Origin: CAYJAD01 sp964370835 | GTDB taxonomy: Bacteria > Desulfobacterota > Desulfovibrionia > Desulfovibrionales > Desulfovibrionaceae | NCBI GenBank assembly: GCA_964370835.1 | Contig: CAYJLO010000005.1 | Location: 1-64,000 of the forward strand | Length of the DNA: 64,000 nucleotides | Direction: 5' to 3' | Shown: positions 18,701 through 26,685 of the stretch, in pieces | Layout of the letters: each line of letters opens with the position of its first letter | How positions within the stretch are numbered: the stretch's first letter is position 1 | Notes under the pieces: model-generated | Told to the model about the DNA's origin: nothing | The model's input: only the letters and a program-made list of their open reading frames with translations | The model's database searches: none | Made by a program: the position numbers and the translations under genes

Positions 18701-21700
18701 CAATTCTTTATGTTGTAATACAAGCCATTGGCCTGTTACGTTATTTACAGTAACCGTATAGTATAGGTTATCATGGGCATCTGTGGCTTTTAGGGAGCCG
18801 TCGGGTTGCACTGTTAAGGTGAGCTTAGAACCATCGGCAAGAAGTATCTCACCATTGGCAAGTTTGAAACCATCTTCATGAATGCCGTCGGCGGTAAGTG
18901 TAGTGCCTAAGTCAATGGAGCCTTCGGCTTTGGCGATGTAATCGAGAGCCTGCTCAAATTCAACACCATTGGCCGTGGCATATACATCACTGCTGGCAGT
19001 AGTCTTCAGGTCAAGAATATCATCTTGAATGGTAACATGAACGGAGCCTGGGCTTGTGTTTACGCCATCATTAAGGCTGAAGCCCAATTTGAGAGTATCT
19101 TTGGATAAATTGTCTGTATCCGCAGCATTGGGGTTAACCGTGCCGTCGCCATCAAGGTCATCATTATAATCATTGCCGTTTGCCGCATTGGGGGAATCAT
19201 GCAGGACGGACTCATTCAAAGTGACGGTGTAATCGATAGTTCCTGTGGTGGTTTCGTTTGTGGTAACGGTGATAATTTCTTTATAACTGCCGTCATCTTT
19301 GCTTCCCACGTAGCCAATTAATGTACCGCCGTCAGCATTCCACAACACTTCTTCACCTTCCGATGTCCAAAGGCTCGGTTGTATGTCATTCCAAGAGAAA
19401 GTGACATTAACGCTGTCCGAATCGCTGTACACGATTTTGCCGTCCACGGAAACATGGGAGTCCACAATATGGGCATTGCCATCAAGGTTTTGACCTTCTT
19501 TACCATGGAGAGTGCCATTGCCAAGGTACGCTTCGGAAAGGGTAACATTGGTGGTTTGACTCACGTTAATGATGGGTGCGTCGTTGTTTGCTTCCACTGT
19601 AATGGTAAGCTTGGCAGAGGCAGAATCGCCATCGGCATCGGTGATGGTATAGCTAAAGTCAAAGGGGGTGTTCTCGGTGAAGGCGTCTTTGGAGGTAAAA
19701 TCATAAGAACCATCAGCCTTAAAAGTGATGCTATTACCGTGAGTGTCGGTAAAAGTAACAGTGTCGTCGCTTGTGGTCTTTGTCCAAGTGTTATCAGGCG
19801 CTGTGAGAGAGTCTAAATCAAGCTTGGCATTTTCGTTTTTGTAGCCGTCAGCGCCGCTGAGATCTGCATTGCTTGTGCCGCCTTGTGTGCCTTCTCCTGT
19901 GATAACATTGCCGCTGGTACTGTTGCCTTCTTTTACGCCGGTCATATCGTCATGGGCTGTAGGGGCATCGTCAAGAATGGTAATACCCAGTGATGGTTCA
20001 TTTTTTGATGTGCCACCATTGACGGTAATGTCTAGTTTGATGTCGATGTCGGCATTGCCGTCGTTGTTTTTGTCACCATAGCTGGTGGTGATATCATCTT
20101 CGCGGTCAGAGTCGTCACTGCCAGTATGTGTATAGGCTTTATCCATGCTAACTTCATAAGACAGTTGCCCACTATCTTTATCAAAACCTGTGACGGTGAC
20201 TGTGTAGCCATCAAAGGTGAGGCTTTGTTCACCATCAAGATCACCATCTTTAAAGGTAATAGTTTTACCGCCAATGGTCACTGTGTCCACAGCGTCATAG
20301 CCATTAATATCTATAAGACCTGTTTGTGTATAGGAAGCGGCATCGGCGTCATTGATGGTGACAGAACTGCCTGTGATTTTGAATTCTAAATTTTTCACAT
20401 CCACAGTAACCTTACCGGATTCCGAATCATTATCACCGTCAGTTACCGTATAGGTGAATTCAATGTTTGGAATAATGCCATCAGGAACGTAAGGTTTTTC
20501 CACGTGCTCGCCAGAGATATTTGCGTTGAATTTGAAGCTCACATGGCCTCCTTCAACGACGATATCACCAATTTTTTGGCCTTCGTGCCACACCTCAGTG
20601 CCGTTTTCTATGCTAAATACGGAATTAGCTTCAACATTAAATGTAAGAGTAGCGCCTTCTTGGTCTGCTCCGTACGCAAAGGTAAAGAGGTCAACTTCGT
20701 TTATGGATGTACCTGTGCCTAAAACCACCGTGATATCATTGCCATCGGTTTTATCTGTATCTGTCCACGCTGCGGTGACGGTGGGGCCATCATCGTTGAT
20801 ATGCACGTCGATGTTTGCATTTAGGCCTTGCCCTGCGCTGTCATTGCTATCTTGAATAAATACTTCCAAAGATTCTGCACTGTTTTTAGTTTCACCATGG
20901 TTGCTTGTATTTGTGTGACTAAGATAGGGCTTGGTTTGTGTGTAGGTATAGTCCAGTGTAAAGCTTCCGGTGGTGTCATCAGACGGACCGGTAATATCAA
21001 AGGTGAATTCTCCGTATTGACCAGTAACGGTGATGGACTCAGGGGAGAGAGTCCATGTGCTGTCAGTATTTTGGGACACGGTGAATTCTTGGCTTTCATT
21101 GATACCATCGCCATCGGCATCAAAGCCTAAATCAAGGGTGATTTTACCGCCATTCATGCTTTCAACAGAAGTGAATACAATGGAATTGGAACGTGTAATA
21201 TCTGCATTTTTATCATATTCAGTGCCGTGTTCCAGCTCAGAATCGTCCGTTGTTACAAAAGAGTTCCCGCCATCTGGGCTAACAATTTGGGGTGCATCGT
21301 TGGTGCCGTTAACGGTGATGGTGAGGTCTTTAGAATCATGCGCACCGTGCTTGTCGGTGGTGATTATTGTGAAGTTTTCTTCTTTGTTGTCGGTGTCACC
21401 GAGTGCATCCACTGCGGCTTTTTGCGCATCGGTCACACCTAAGGTGTAAGTATAGGTTTCATCGTCATGGATAACCAAATTACCGTAGGTACCTTCAACG
21501 GTGACAGAGCCAGTCATGATGCCATGGGCATCAGGTGTAATGCTACCTTTGCCACCTTCGGCGGTGATGGTTTGGATATTTCCATCGTTATCGACATCAT
21601 CCGTAGACCATGTTCCTATGGCGGTAAGGTTATCGTCACTGGTGTCATGGGGAGTGTTATCTTCTTTTACAATAGAATCTGTGGGAGTAAGTGTAAGTTC

Positions 21701-24187
21701 AGGCTTATCGTTGGTACCTGTAATGCTCACTTCAATGGTTTGTTGCACTTGTGCATCACCATCTGAAATGGTGACAGTGTACTTTACTATGACAGTCTCG
21801 CCATCTCTAAGCTTATCTGCAGCGCTATCTTCTGCGTTATTCAATATGAAGGTATAGTTACCCTGAGTGTCAATACTAAAAGAACCATAGCTGTCGTGGG
21901 CGGCATCATTGGCTTTGGCTGTGAAAGAGAGCGTGTCGCCGTCCTTATCAAATGCCGTAATTTTACCGCTGGCTGTTGGCGTGCCAGCAAAGGCCTCGTT
22001 GTGATCAACAGTAGGTGTGTTAAGGTCATCACGCACACCGGCTTCTACAATTACAAGGTCATCGCCTTTAATAATTATTTCAGGTGTATCATTCTTACCC
22101 GTGATGGCTACAGTGATTTCTTGTTTTACCCATGCATCATTGTCATCGCGAACATAGATGGTGAATGTGTCTTCACCATGGACGTTGGTGTCAAGGTGTT
22201 GCGTTTTACTTGTGTCCACAGTGTAGGTATATTTTCCTGTAATAGGATCAATAACAAGTGTACCGTAGGTGCCGCTTTGCGTTGTAAGTTCTTTGCCGTC
22301 GGCATCCATGCCAAGGTCAAAAGTCAAGCTATCATGAGCATCATCGTCCTTACCAATGGCTGTACCGGATACAGTTAAGGACGTATCGGCATTACCATCT
22401 TCAGTGATGGAGAGGTTGCCGGTATTGGCATCGGCATCGCTTTTCAATGCCAATGTGGGTATATCGTTTGTGCCCTTGACATGAACAGTAATATGGGCAG
22501 CATTGCCTGATAAGCCTTGATTGTCAGTGGGGGTTACCACGAAAATGTCTTGCTCTATGTCGCCTTCATCTAAGTTTTGCGTTTTGCCTTGGTCAAGGAC
22601 ATACACATATTCACCTGTTTGAGTGTTAAAATATAAGTCGCCATATGCACCAACAATTTTAGCATCATAGGCAGTGTATCCGGCATCGCTGTGCGCAGTG
22701 GAATTTGGAATACTGAAGGTGATATCTGAGCTATCAACATCAGAAGCATGTACCTTACCGTTGGCACTGGGCATGCCAACAAAATTTTCATTGGGGTCAG
22801 TGGCTTCTGTGAGAAGATCACCATCTCCAACACCCGCTTCTTGGACGGTGACATCAAGTATGGACGGATTGGGATTGGTGGGATCTTCCGGATTGTCTGG
22901 ATCTGCTGGTGGATTGATGGTGGGTTTATCGTTTATGCCATTGACGGTGATGCTGATTTGACTTTTTTCAAAGGCGCCGTGCTGGTCTTTGTTTAGTACA
23001 TCAAAGGTTTCGGTTGCATGTGGAGTATCACCCCCAAGGGCTTCTAAAGCTGCTTTTTGTGTGGTGGTCACACCGGCTGTATAGGTATAAGAGCCGTTGG
23101 CTTGTACCACAAGATTTCCGTAAGTACCTTCAATGATGGTTTCGGTGGTGATGGCATTGTTTGCATCGTCACGGTTAATGTTTTGTCCGGCCACCGTAAG
23201 TGTGGATCCATCGTTGTCCACATCGCCAAATGCAATATTACCTTGAGCTGTAGCATCAGTTGCGGCATTTTCCGTAACTACGCCATCTGTGGTTGAGATT
23301 TCCAAAGAGGGCTTATCATTGGTGCCGCGAATGGTCACATTCACCGTAGTGAGAGCAGTGCCGCCATTGCCGTCACTCACCATGATGGTAAAGCTTTCTG
23401 TAACCTCTTGATTGTGGGCAAGGCCATTGGCTTTAACATCATCAAAGGTATAGCCAAATTCGCCGGTGAGCGGATTGATGGACAACGTACCGTATTGGCC
23501 TGTGCCATTTTGCACGCTGAAGGTGAGTGTATCTTCATCGTCGTCACGAGCCAGCACACGACCTGTGGCGTTAAACTCACCATCATATATTTGGTTGGGT
23601 GAGCTATGTGTACTATCTGCACCGCCAGCGTCACGTCCCACGCCGGACTCAATAACATCCACAGCACCGGGGAAGGCGTCGGGAATACCTAAAGTGCTGT
23701 CAGGGTCGGGGTTTACCACAATACCTAAAATGGAAGGTGGCGTGTTGAGCGGGCCCACTGCGCCATCACCTTCCAGTGTAGTATCTTGTACGAAAGTTTC
23801 AGGGTAGGCTTGATCAAGGCTACCCAATCGATCAATGCCGCCTAGTAAGGTACCAGCAATGGTATCCACACTGCTACCGCTGCCTTGAGGGGTGCTGGTG
23901 GGACCAGCCGCAGGCATAAGTTCTTCGCTAAGGGTTTCGAAAAAGGATTCGCCATCCACTTCGGCACCGCCAATTATGAAGGTGGGCATATTTTCTGAGG
24001 TGTAGGCCACATAGAAGTCTGTCAAAGATAAGCTTGCGCCGTCTTCAAAGCTCATGACTAAGTTGTCGCCATCACGAGTGAGCGTTGCTTCGGTAGAGTT
24101 AAATTCAAAAACTAAACGATCTTCAGCTTGGGGAGTAAGGGTTGCAGTTTGGCCTGCAGTGGGTTTTTGTAGTGAAATGTCAGCCAT
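15788..24187 (-). CDS. Giant RTX/LapA-type adhesin B, secreted by a type I system
   Basis: A complete 2799-aa adhesin. Residues 1-130 form the same N-terminal module as adhesin A (MADISLQKPT start, MPAAG at 91-95); in LapA-type proteins this region plugs the TolC-like pore and is released by a LapG protease at a dialanine. Residues ~170-2450 are tandem VCBS/cadherin-like and T1SS-143-type repeats of ~100-130 residues (recurring GTNDKP/GTNDAP junctions, Y-x-Y-T strands, DxDGD calcium motifs). At least two copies carry the FTS..M.GGKI...IDDGP block. Residues ~2610-2665 hold RTX nonapeptides (LRGGSGNDTLVGGEGND). A C-terminal secretion domain of ~130 residues follows. Family knowledge links such proteins (for example DVU1012 of D. 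vulgaris) to biofilm. The start follows a GAGGATATT site. The long leader carries a conserved element. Confidence 0.92.
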   Translation of the reverse strand: MADISLQKPTAGQTATLTPQAEDRLVFEFNSTEATLTRDGDNLVMSFEDGASLSLTDFYVAYTSENMPTFIIGGAEVDGESFFETLSEELMPAAGPTSTPQGSGSSVDTIAGTLLGGIDRLGSLDQAYPETFVQDTTLEGDGAVGPLNTPPSILGIVVNPDPDSTLGIPDAFPGAVDVIESGVGRDAGGADSTHSSPNQIYDGEFNATGRVLARDDDEDTLTFSVQNGTGQYGTLSINPLTGEFGYTFDDVKANGLAHNQEVTESFTIMVSDGNGGTALTTVNVTIRGTNDKPSLEISTTDGVVTENAATDATAQGNIAFGDVDNDGSTLTVAGQNINRDDANNAITTETIIEGTYGNLVVQANGSYTYTAGVTTTQKAALEALGGDTPHATETFDVLNKDQHGAFEKSQISITVNGINDKPTINPPADPDNPEDPTNPNPSILDVTVQEAGVGDGDLLTEATDPNENFVGMPSANGKVHASDVDSSDITFSIPNSTAHSDAGYTAYDAKIVGAYGDLYFNTQTGEYVYVLDQGKTQNLDEGDIEQDIFVVTPTDNQGLSGNAAHITVHVKGTNDIPTLALKSDADANTGNLSITEDGNADTSLTVSGTAIGKDDDAHDSLTFDLGMDADGKELTTQSGTYGTLVIDPITGKYTYTVDTSKTQHLDTNVHGEDTFTIYVRDDNDAWVKQEITVAITGKNDTPEIIIKGDDLVIVEAGVRDDLNTPTVDHNEAFAGTPTASGKITAFDKDGDTLSFTAKANDAAHDSYGSFSIDTQGNYTFILNNAEDSAADKLRDGETVIVKYTVTISDGDAQVQQTIEVSITGTNDKPELTLTPTDSIVKEDNTPHDTSDDNLTAIGTWSTDDVDNDGNIQTITAEGGKGSITPDAHGIMTGSVTVEGTYGNLVIHDDETYTYTLGVTDAQKAAVDALGDTDNKEENFTIITTDKHGAHDSKDLTITVNGTNDAPQIVSPDGGNSFVTTDDSELEHGTEYDKNADITRSNSIVFTSVESMNGGKITLDLGFDADGDGINESQEFTVSQNTDSTWTLSPESITVTGQYGEFTFDITGPSDDTTGSFTLDYTYTQTKPYLSHTNTSNHGETKNSAESLEVFIQDSNDSAGQGLNANIDVHINDDGPTVTAAWTDTDKTDGNDITVVLGTGTSINEVDLFTFAYGADQEGATLTFNVEANSVFSIENGTEVWHEGQKIGDIVVEGGHVSFKFNANISGEHVEKPYVPDGIIPNIEFTYTVTDGDNDSESGKVTVDVKNLEFKITGSSVTINDADAASYTQTGLIDINGYDAVDTVTIGGKTITFKDGDLDGEQSLTFDGYTVTVTGFDKDSGQLSYEVSMDKAYTHTGSDDSDREDDITTSYGDKNNDGNADIDIKLDITVNGGTSKNEPSLGITILDDAPTAHDDMTGVKEGNSTSGNVITGEGTQGGTSNADLSGADGYKNENAKLDLDSLTAPDNTWTKTTSDDTVTFTDTHGNSITFKADGSYDFTSKDAFTENTPFDFSYTITDADGDSASAKLTITVEANNDAPIINVSQTTNVTLSEAYLGNGTLHGKEGQNLDGNAHIVDSHVSVDGKIVYSDSDSVNVTFSWNDIQPSLWTSEGEEVLWNADGGTLIGYVGSKDDGSYKEIITVTTNETTTGTIDYTVTLNESVLHDSPNAANGNDYNDDLDGDGTVNPNAADTDNLSKDTLKLGFSLNDGVNTSPGSVHVTIQDDILDLKTTASSDVYATANGVEFEQALDYIAKAEGSIDLGTTLTADGIHEDGFKLANGEILLADGSKLTLTVQPDGSLKATDAHDNLYYTVTVNNVTGQWLVLQHKELPDGVDMSFDITAKDKDGDADTVSITVGSYGIEEAIVNTGDTEQDQVKDVITKPEDGSFGYEKEDGTFGALHKDGEIQVKDEHGNIIGKLTVDEYGNLEFTQTESHKHDAHENEDQLTVKVPVVNENGDVTGHVDVVINIADAEPTAKNDTEDTADADGSYTGNILTGEGTKEGTDNADTIGADGWKNAAAKLDSADITPPAIGGWEAATTVPEGFDFGFEDDHGNTIFFDKDGNYTFTPSENLPAGENSFTFGYSITDADQDSDDATLTITINTPKIEEPKEPTDADNTVTKTDLLTDDSDLSTNATGQIVFTSKDTMDGGKITIGGQEFTVTLNEKGIYVLSTDAANGFTLEDGVAGQLIVSPELSHNPDTGEFTLSFEYDQTQAYTGNKHNDNESVNKYDETAHDVVSFEVFIQDGKEAPNSALGDSTKITVDIKDDGPVIRDTLQSAIHDSYTLDKNNSGENTDYNHTIWIKESQINSIAKQELSALFAINLIKEHADFGADGAASDNSITVTEHSLVIKDTASYNITSGGEKVTIYEEGGKIYGSIGQGENKEIVFEVYLDDAGNVCLKQNLPIDHADGTKINAESGIDEDHYLELKDAIDVKATITVTDGDGDSASTSVTSGLTLKFQDDSPHIVGDEPFGTEGHGQTSSTLVDGKAFAQIQIDFGGDGPGKVLLKNGATYELGIAWIVDENGVGTWQEIQAPEWETSPTIVYYSYENGIHKVIMGDITMTSVDNQNWDMVFDADRKDIKLGFVDGDNDEVNHIVKALTSEDYALEPKGITMLAGADNDDLRGGSGNDTLVGGEGNDILYGSAGEDSLFGNSGHDTIYFDFSDKEVMGGNGNDLFVLQDTLENMDIADILSIDGGSEESDSMDVLLCGLHSVKEVQDLFAKDSTTLSNMEVIMLGDDMKAAQDLQQSLVQDKSAALDGWQSKNAPVNIDGKEYQEYISDDNKLTVLIESHLLTNS

Positions 24188-24308
24188 AATATCCTCGAAA
24201 AATTAATGCTAGTAATAAAAAAACGCCGTGAATCGGGCGCGACAATAGAGCATGTCCAAAAGGAACACTCTTGACAAAGTAGGAGGAAAAGGTGTGGCAA
24301 GGGTATTG

Positions 24309-24380
24309 CCAGCAACGAGGAAGACTCCTCAGGCCGTCCGAGATATGGAAAGCCCATCAAACGAGTGTTTGCCAAAAAAA
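24309..24380 (-). promoter_or_regulatory. Conserved structured leader element of adhesin B
   Basis: Minus-strand order: T-run with GGCA, GATGGGCTTTCCAT, GCCTGAGGA, four-base loop, TCCTCGT. The GAGGA/TCCTC hairpin (24326-24330 with 24317-24321) and flanking bases are shared with adhesin A's leader, while surrounding sequence differs. It ends about 120 nt upstream of the ATG. The shared block suggests joint post-transcriptional or transcriptional control. Confidence 0.58.
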
Positions 24381-24511
24381 ATCGCTTCAAGGCGAAAATT
24401 TGGCTGTAGAGTCGTTTGAAAACATAAGGGGGTGAGCATGCGTAGCTTCACCACACGAAGCACATCGTCAGTAATAAAAAAGTAATTTACTAGGAAATAC
24501 TTTGTAAAGCA

Positions 24512-24540
24512 TATTTAATTAGTATGAATTGGAAAGTCAA
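24512..24540 (-). promoter_or_regulatory. Candidate promoter of adhesin B
   Basis: On the minus strand TTGACT (24535-24540), 17-bp spacer, TAAATA (24512-24517). It would create a leader of about 315 nt spanning the conserved element. Confidence 0.45.
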
Positions 24541-24734
24541 GTAAAAAGCTTTTAAAATTTTACAAAAATAAAAGGTTGTAATTACAATGTCTTGTCTGTT
24601 TGTTTTAACAAGGGTTGAGGTGTGTGCAGTGTTTTTTAGTGAAGAGCACTACTCTTGTAGGGTGGCTAGTTTTGTTATTGCTTATCACCATGAAAAATAC
24701 GTAAAATCACTGCAAACTGTTGAAAATAAGTTCG

Positions 24735-25631
24735 TTATGAATCTGCTATGGGGTTCACATGCACCATGCAGTGTTTAATTGCTGGAAATTGCTTTTCCAG
24801 CGCATCATGCAAGTCTTCAGCAATGGTATGTGCGTCATGTAAGGAGAGTTTACCGTCTAAAGCTATTTCAATATCGAGATATAGTTTTGACGCAAATTGA
24901 CGAGTTTTTAAAAGGTCAATGCGTTGGATGTGCGGTTGCGCGGCAATGAATGATTGAATTTCGTCATGTTGCTTCTTCTCACAGGCCTTATCGATAACTT
25001 TATCACTCGATTCTTTAAAAATTTCCCATGCAACTTTACCGATAAAATAACAAATACCTATGGAAGCCAGCGGGTCACAAATGGGGAAACCTAACTGTGC
25101 TCCGAAAACACCTATTAAACTTCCAATGGAAGAAAGCGCATCTGAACGGTGATGCCAGGCATCGGCCATAAGTGCTGTAGATTGTATTTTTTTTCCAGCA
25201 TGTCGTGTATACCAAAACATGAGTTCTTTAATAATTAGCGATAATAATGCTGCGTATAAAGCAAGATTTGTGGGTGGCACAGCGGAAAGATATGCCTTAG
25301 TATAAATGTTTTCTATGCCTGACCATCCAATACCCAGTCCTGTGATAAAAAGAAGCACAGAAAGAACAATGCCAGCCACGCATTCAATTTTTTCGTGTCC
25401 GTAGGGATGGTCTGAATCTTCGGTACTTTTTGCAAGCTTTACACCGATAATAACAATAAAGGTGCTTAATACATCTGAAAGAGAGTGAACAGCATCAGAA
25501 ATCAGGGCAGTGGAATGTCCCACCCAGCCCGCAAAAAACTTAATGGCTGCTAAAATTACGTTAAATACAATGGTTACAATGGAAACTTGAACGGCGTATT
25601 GTATATTTTTTTCTTCATCCACGGCATGCAT
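24735..25631 (-). CDS. Cation diffusion facilitator (CDF) family metal exporter
   Basis: A 298-aa inner-membrane antiporter that exports divalent metal (Zn2+, Fe2+, Co2+ or similar) in exchange for protons. Helix II carries HSLSD and helix V carries DAWHHRSD, the metal-site motifs of the FieF-like group. DHPYGHEKIE lies in the cytoplasmic loop between helices II and III. Residues ~205-295 form the ferredoxin-like cytoplasmic domain. I start at 25631 (MHAVDEEKN) because AGAGGTG lies 7 nt upstream; the in-frame ATG five codons earlier overlaps that site. The gene follows the SBF/ACR3-like transporter by 44 nt and is probably cotranscribed. Metal specificity cannot be read from the sequence. Confidence 0.92.
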   Translation of the reverse strand: MHAVDEEKNIQYAVQVSIVTIVFNVILAAIKFFAGWVGHSTALISDAVHSLSDVLSTFIVIIGVKLAKSTEDSDHPYGHEKIECVAGIVLSVLLFITGLGIGWSGIENIYTKAYLSAVPPTNLALYAALLSLIIKELMFWYTRHAGKKIQSTALMADAWHHRSDALSSIGSLIGVFGAQLGFPICDPLASIGICYFIGKVAWEIFKESSDKVIDKACEKKQHDEIQSFIAAQPHIQRIDLLKTRQFASKLYLDIEIALDGKLSLHDAHTIAEDLHDALEKQFPAIKHCMVHVNPIADS

Positions 25632-25675
25632 CTTGGCACCTCTCATGAAAAACGGTTGCTAAAAACTCTTTCCCT

Positions 25676-26623
25676 TTAGGTCTTCATCGCATTTCTTCGT
25701 AACATACTTGCTACAAAAGATAAAATAGGCAATTCAATGAGCGGACCTATGATTAAGGCTAGTGAAATAAGCGGTAGCGCGGGAAAAGCTGTCACTGCTA
25801 TGGCTAGAGCCAGTGGAGAGTTTCTCGCCAAAGTGGTCATGTGTAATGCGTTTAAGTCTTTTGAGTTAAAGCGTAAAGCGCTACCCATAAGTTTTACGAC
25901 AAAAAATGTCACCATAAAAAAGCATAGTAAAGGAAGAAATAATCTCAGAAATAGTTCGTAATGTTCTTGTAAATTTTTACCTTCTGAAGCAAACATGCAG
26001 AGCACAGCTAAGCAAAGAAAGAACAATTGTAAGGCGTCACTTTTATCTGCAATGGCGGCCTTTATGTGAGGCTTACGCTGTAGATAATATCTGGTAAGCA
26101 TGGCGCCTATAAAAGGAATAAGTAAAACGCTGGCAATGTTTTTCACTAATTCATCCATGTCCGTAACCATGGTGTTTCCTAAAAATATATACACATATAA
26201 AGGCAATAAAATTACTTGTAAAAGAAGATTTAAAGGCAATATGGACATATTTATTTCCACATTCCCTTTGCTTAATTTAGTAAAAACCAAATACCAATCT
26301 GTACACGGAGTTACTAGCAACATAAGTAAGCCTAAGCGTATTTCCATGGAATGCTCAAAAAAAAGAAATCCGAGCACATAGGCGAGTATGGGAGTAAAAA
26401 TAAAATTTATACTCACACTTGCAGCTGTATATTTTATATTTAAGGTGGCTTTCCATAATTCACTAATATTTATGGATAAAAATAATACATACAGGAGTAG
26501 TATTAAAAAAAGCTCTACAAATTGCAAAGAAGCATTGCCCCATGGCGTATATATGCCCAAAAAACTTCCCGAAAGAGCACAGATTATTATAATAAGGGGC
26601 TGTAGTTTTCCCATTAAGTCCAT
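25676..26623 (-). CDS. SBF/ACR3-like transporter (bile acid:sodium symporter superfamily)
   Basis: A 315-aa inner-membrane protein with about ten transmembrane segments, of the PF01758 type that includes arsenite exporters (ACR3) and sodium-coupled organic anion symporters. TPCTDWYLVFTKLSKGN in the fourth helix region resembles the Pro-Cys-Thr-Asp segment of proteins annotated as arsenic resistance proteins; ARNSPLALAI and LIIGPLIELPIL are late-helix family motifs. The ACR3 cysteine position seems occupied by Cys in PCTDW. There is no ars operon here. The CDF metal exporter follows at 44 nt, pointing to metal or metalloid export, but an organic anion substrate is not excluded. Confidence 0.75.
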   Translation of the reverse strand: MDLMGKLQPLIIIICALSGSFLGIYTPWGNASLQFVELFLILLLYVLFLSINISELWKATLNIKYTAASVSINFIFTPILAYVLGFLFFEHSMEIRLGLLMLLVTPCTDWYLVFTKLSKGNVEINMSILPLNLLLQVILLPLYVYIFLGNTMVTDMDELVKNIASVLLIPFIGAMLTRYYLQRKPHIKAAIADKSDALQLFFLCLAVLCMFASEGKNLQEHYELFLRLFLPLLCFFMVTFFVVKLMGSALRFNSKDLNALHMTTLARNSPLALAIAVTAFPALPLISLALIIGPLIELPILSFVASMLRRNAMKT

Positions 26624-26650
26624 TTTTTCCTCAAAATTTTATGCAAGAGA

Positions 26651-26678
26651 AAAGGGCTCTTGTATCAAAAGCCCTTTA
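26651..26678 (-). terminator. Terminator of the MATE gene
   Basis: AAAGGGCT pairs with AGCCCTTT around an 11-nt loop; on the minus strand the stem is followed by TTCTCTT. It lies just past the MATE stop codon and before the SBF/ACR3-like gene. Confidence 0.7.
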
Positions 26679-26685
26679 ACAAAGT

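Larger units (their letters stand above)
24188..24734. other. Intergenic region holding the adhesin B leader and promoter
   Basis: About 550 bp without a credible gene. The first ~310 bp are the probable adhesin B leader, with the conserved element at 24309-24380; the promoter candidate is at 24512-24540. From 24541 to 24734 I see only AT-rich DNA downstream of the CDF gene and no clear terminator. Confidence 0.6.

Noticed and set aside
18032..18718. 228-codon plus-strand frame inside adhesin B, with several more between 16.4 and 23.8 kb
   Set aside because: The minus-strand adhesin frame is continuous and clearly coding; the opposite frames arise from GTN/GAN-rich repeats.
15788..24187. Tandem repeats of adhesin B as a CRISPR array or satellite DNA
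   Set aside because: The repetition is at protein level with ~100-130-residue periodicity and diverged nucleotides inside one open frame. No short identical repeats with spacers exist.
24587..24778. 63-codon plus-strand frame between adhesin B and the CDF gene
   Set aside because: It overlaps the end of the CDF gene on the other strand and shows no domain, membrane helix or good start site.
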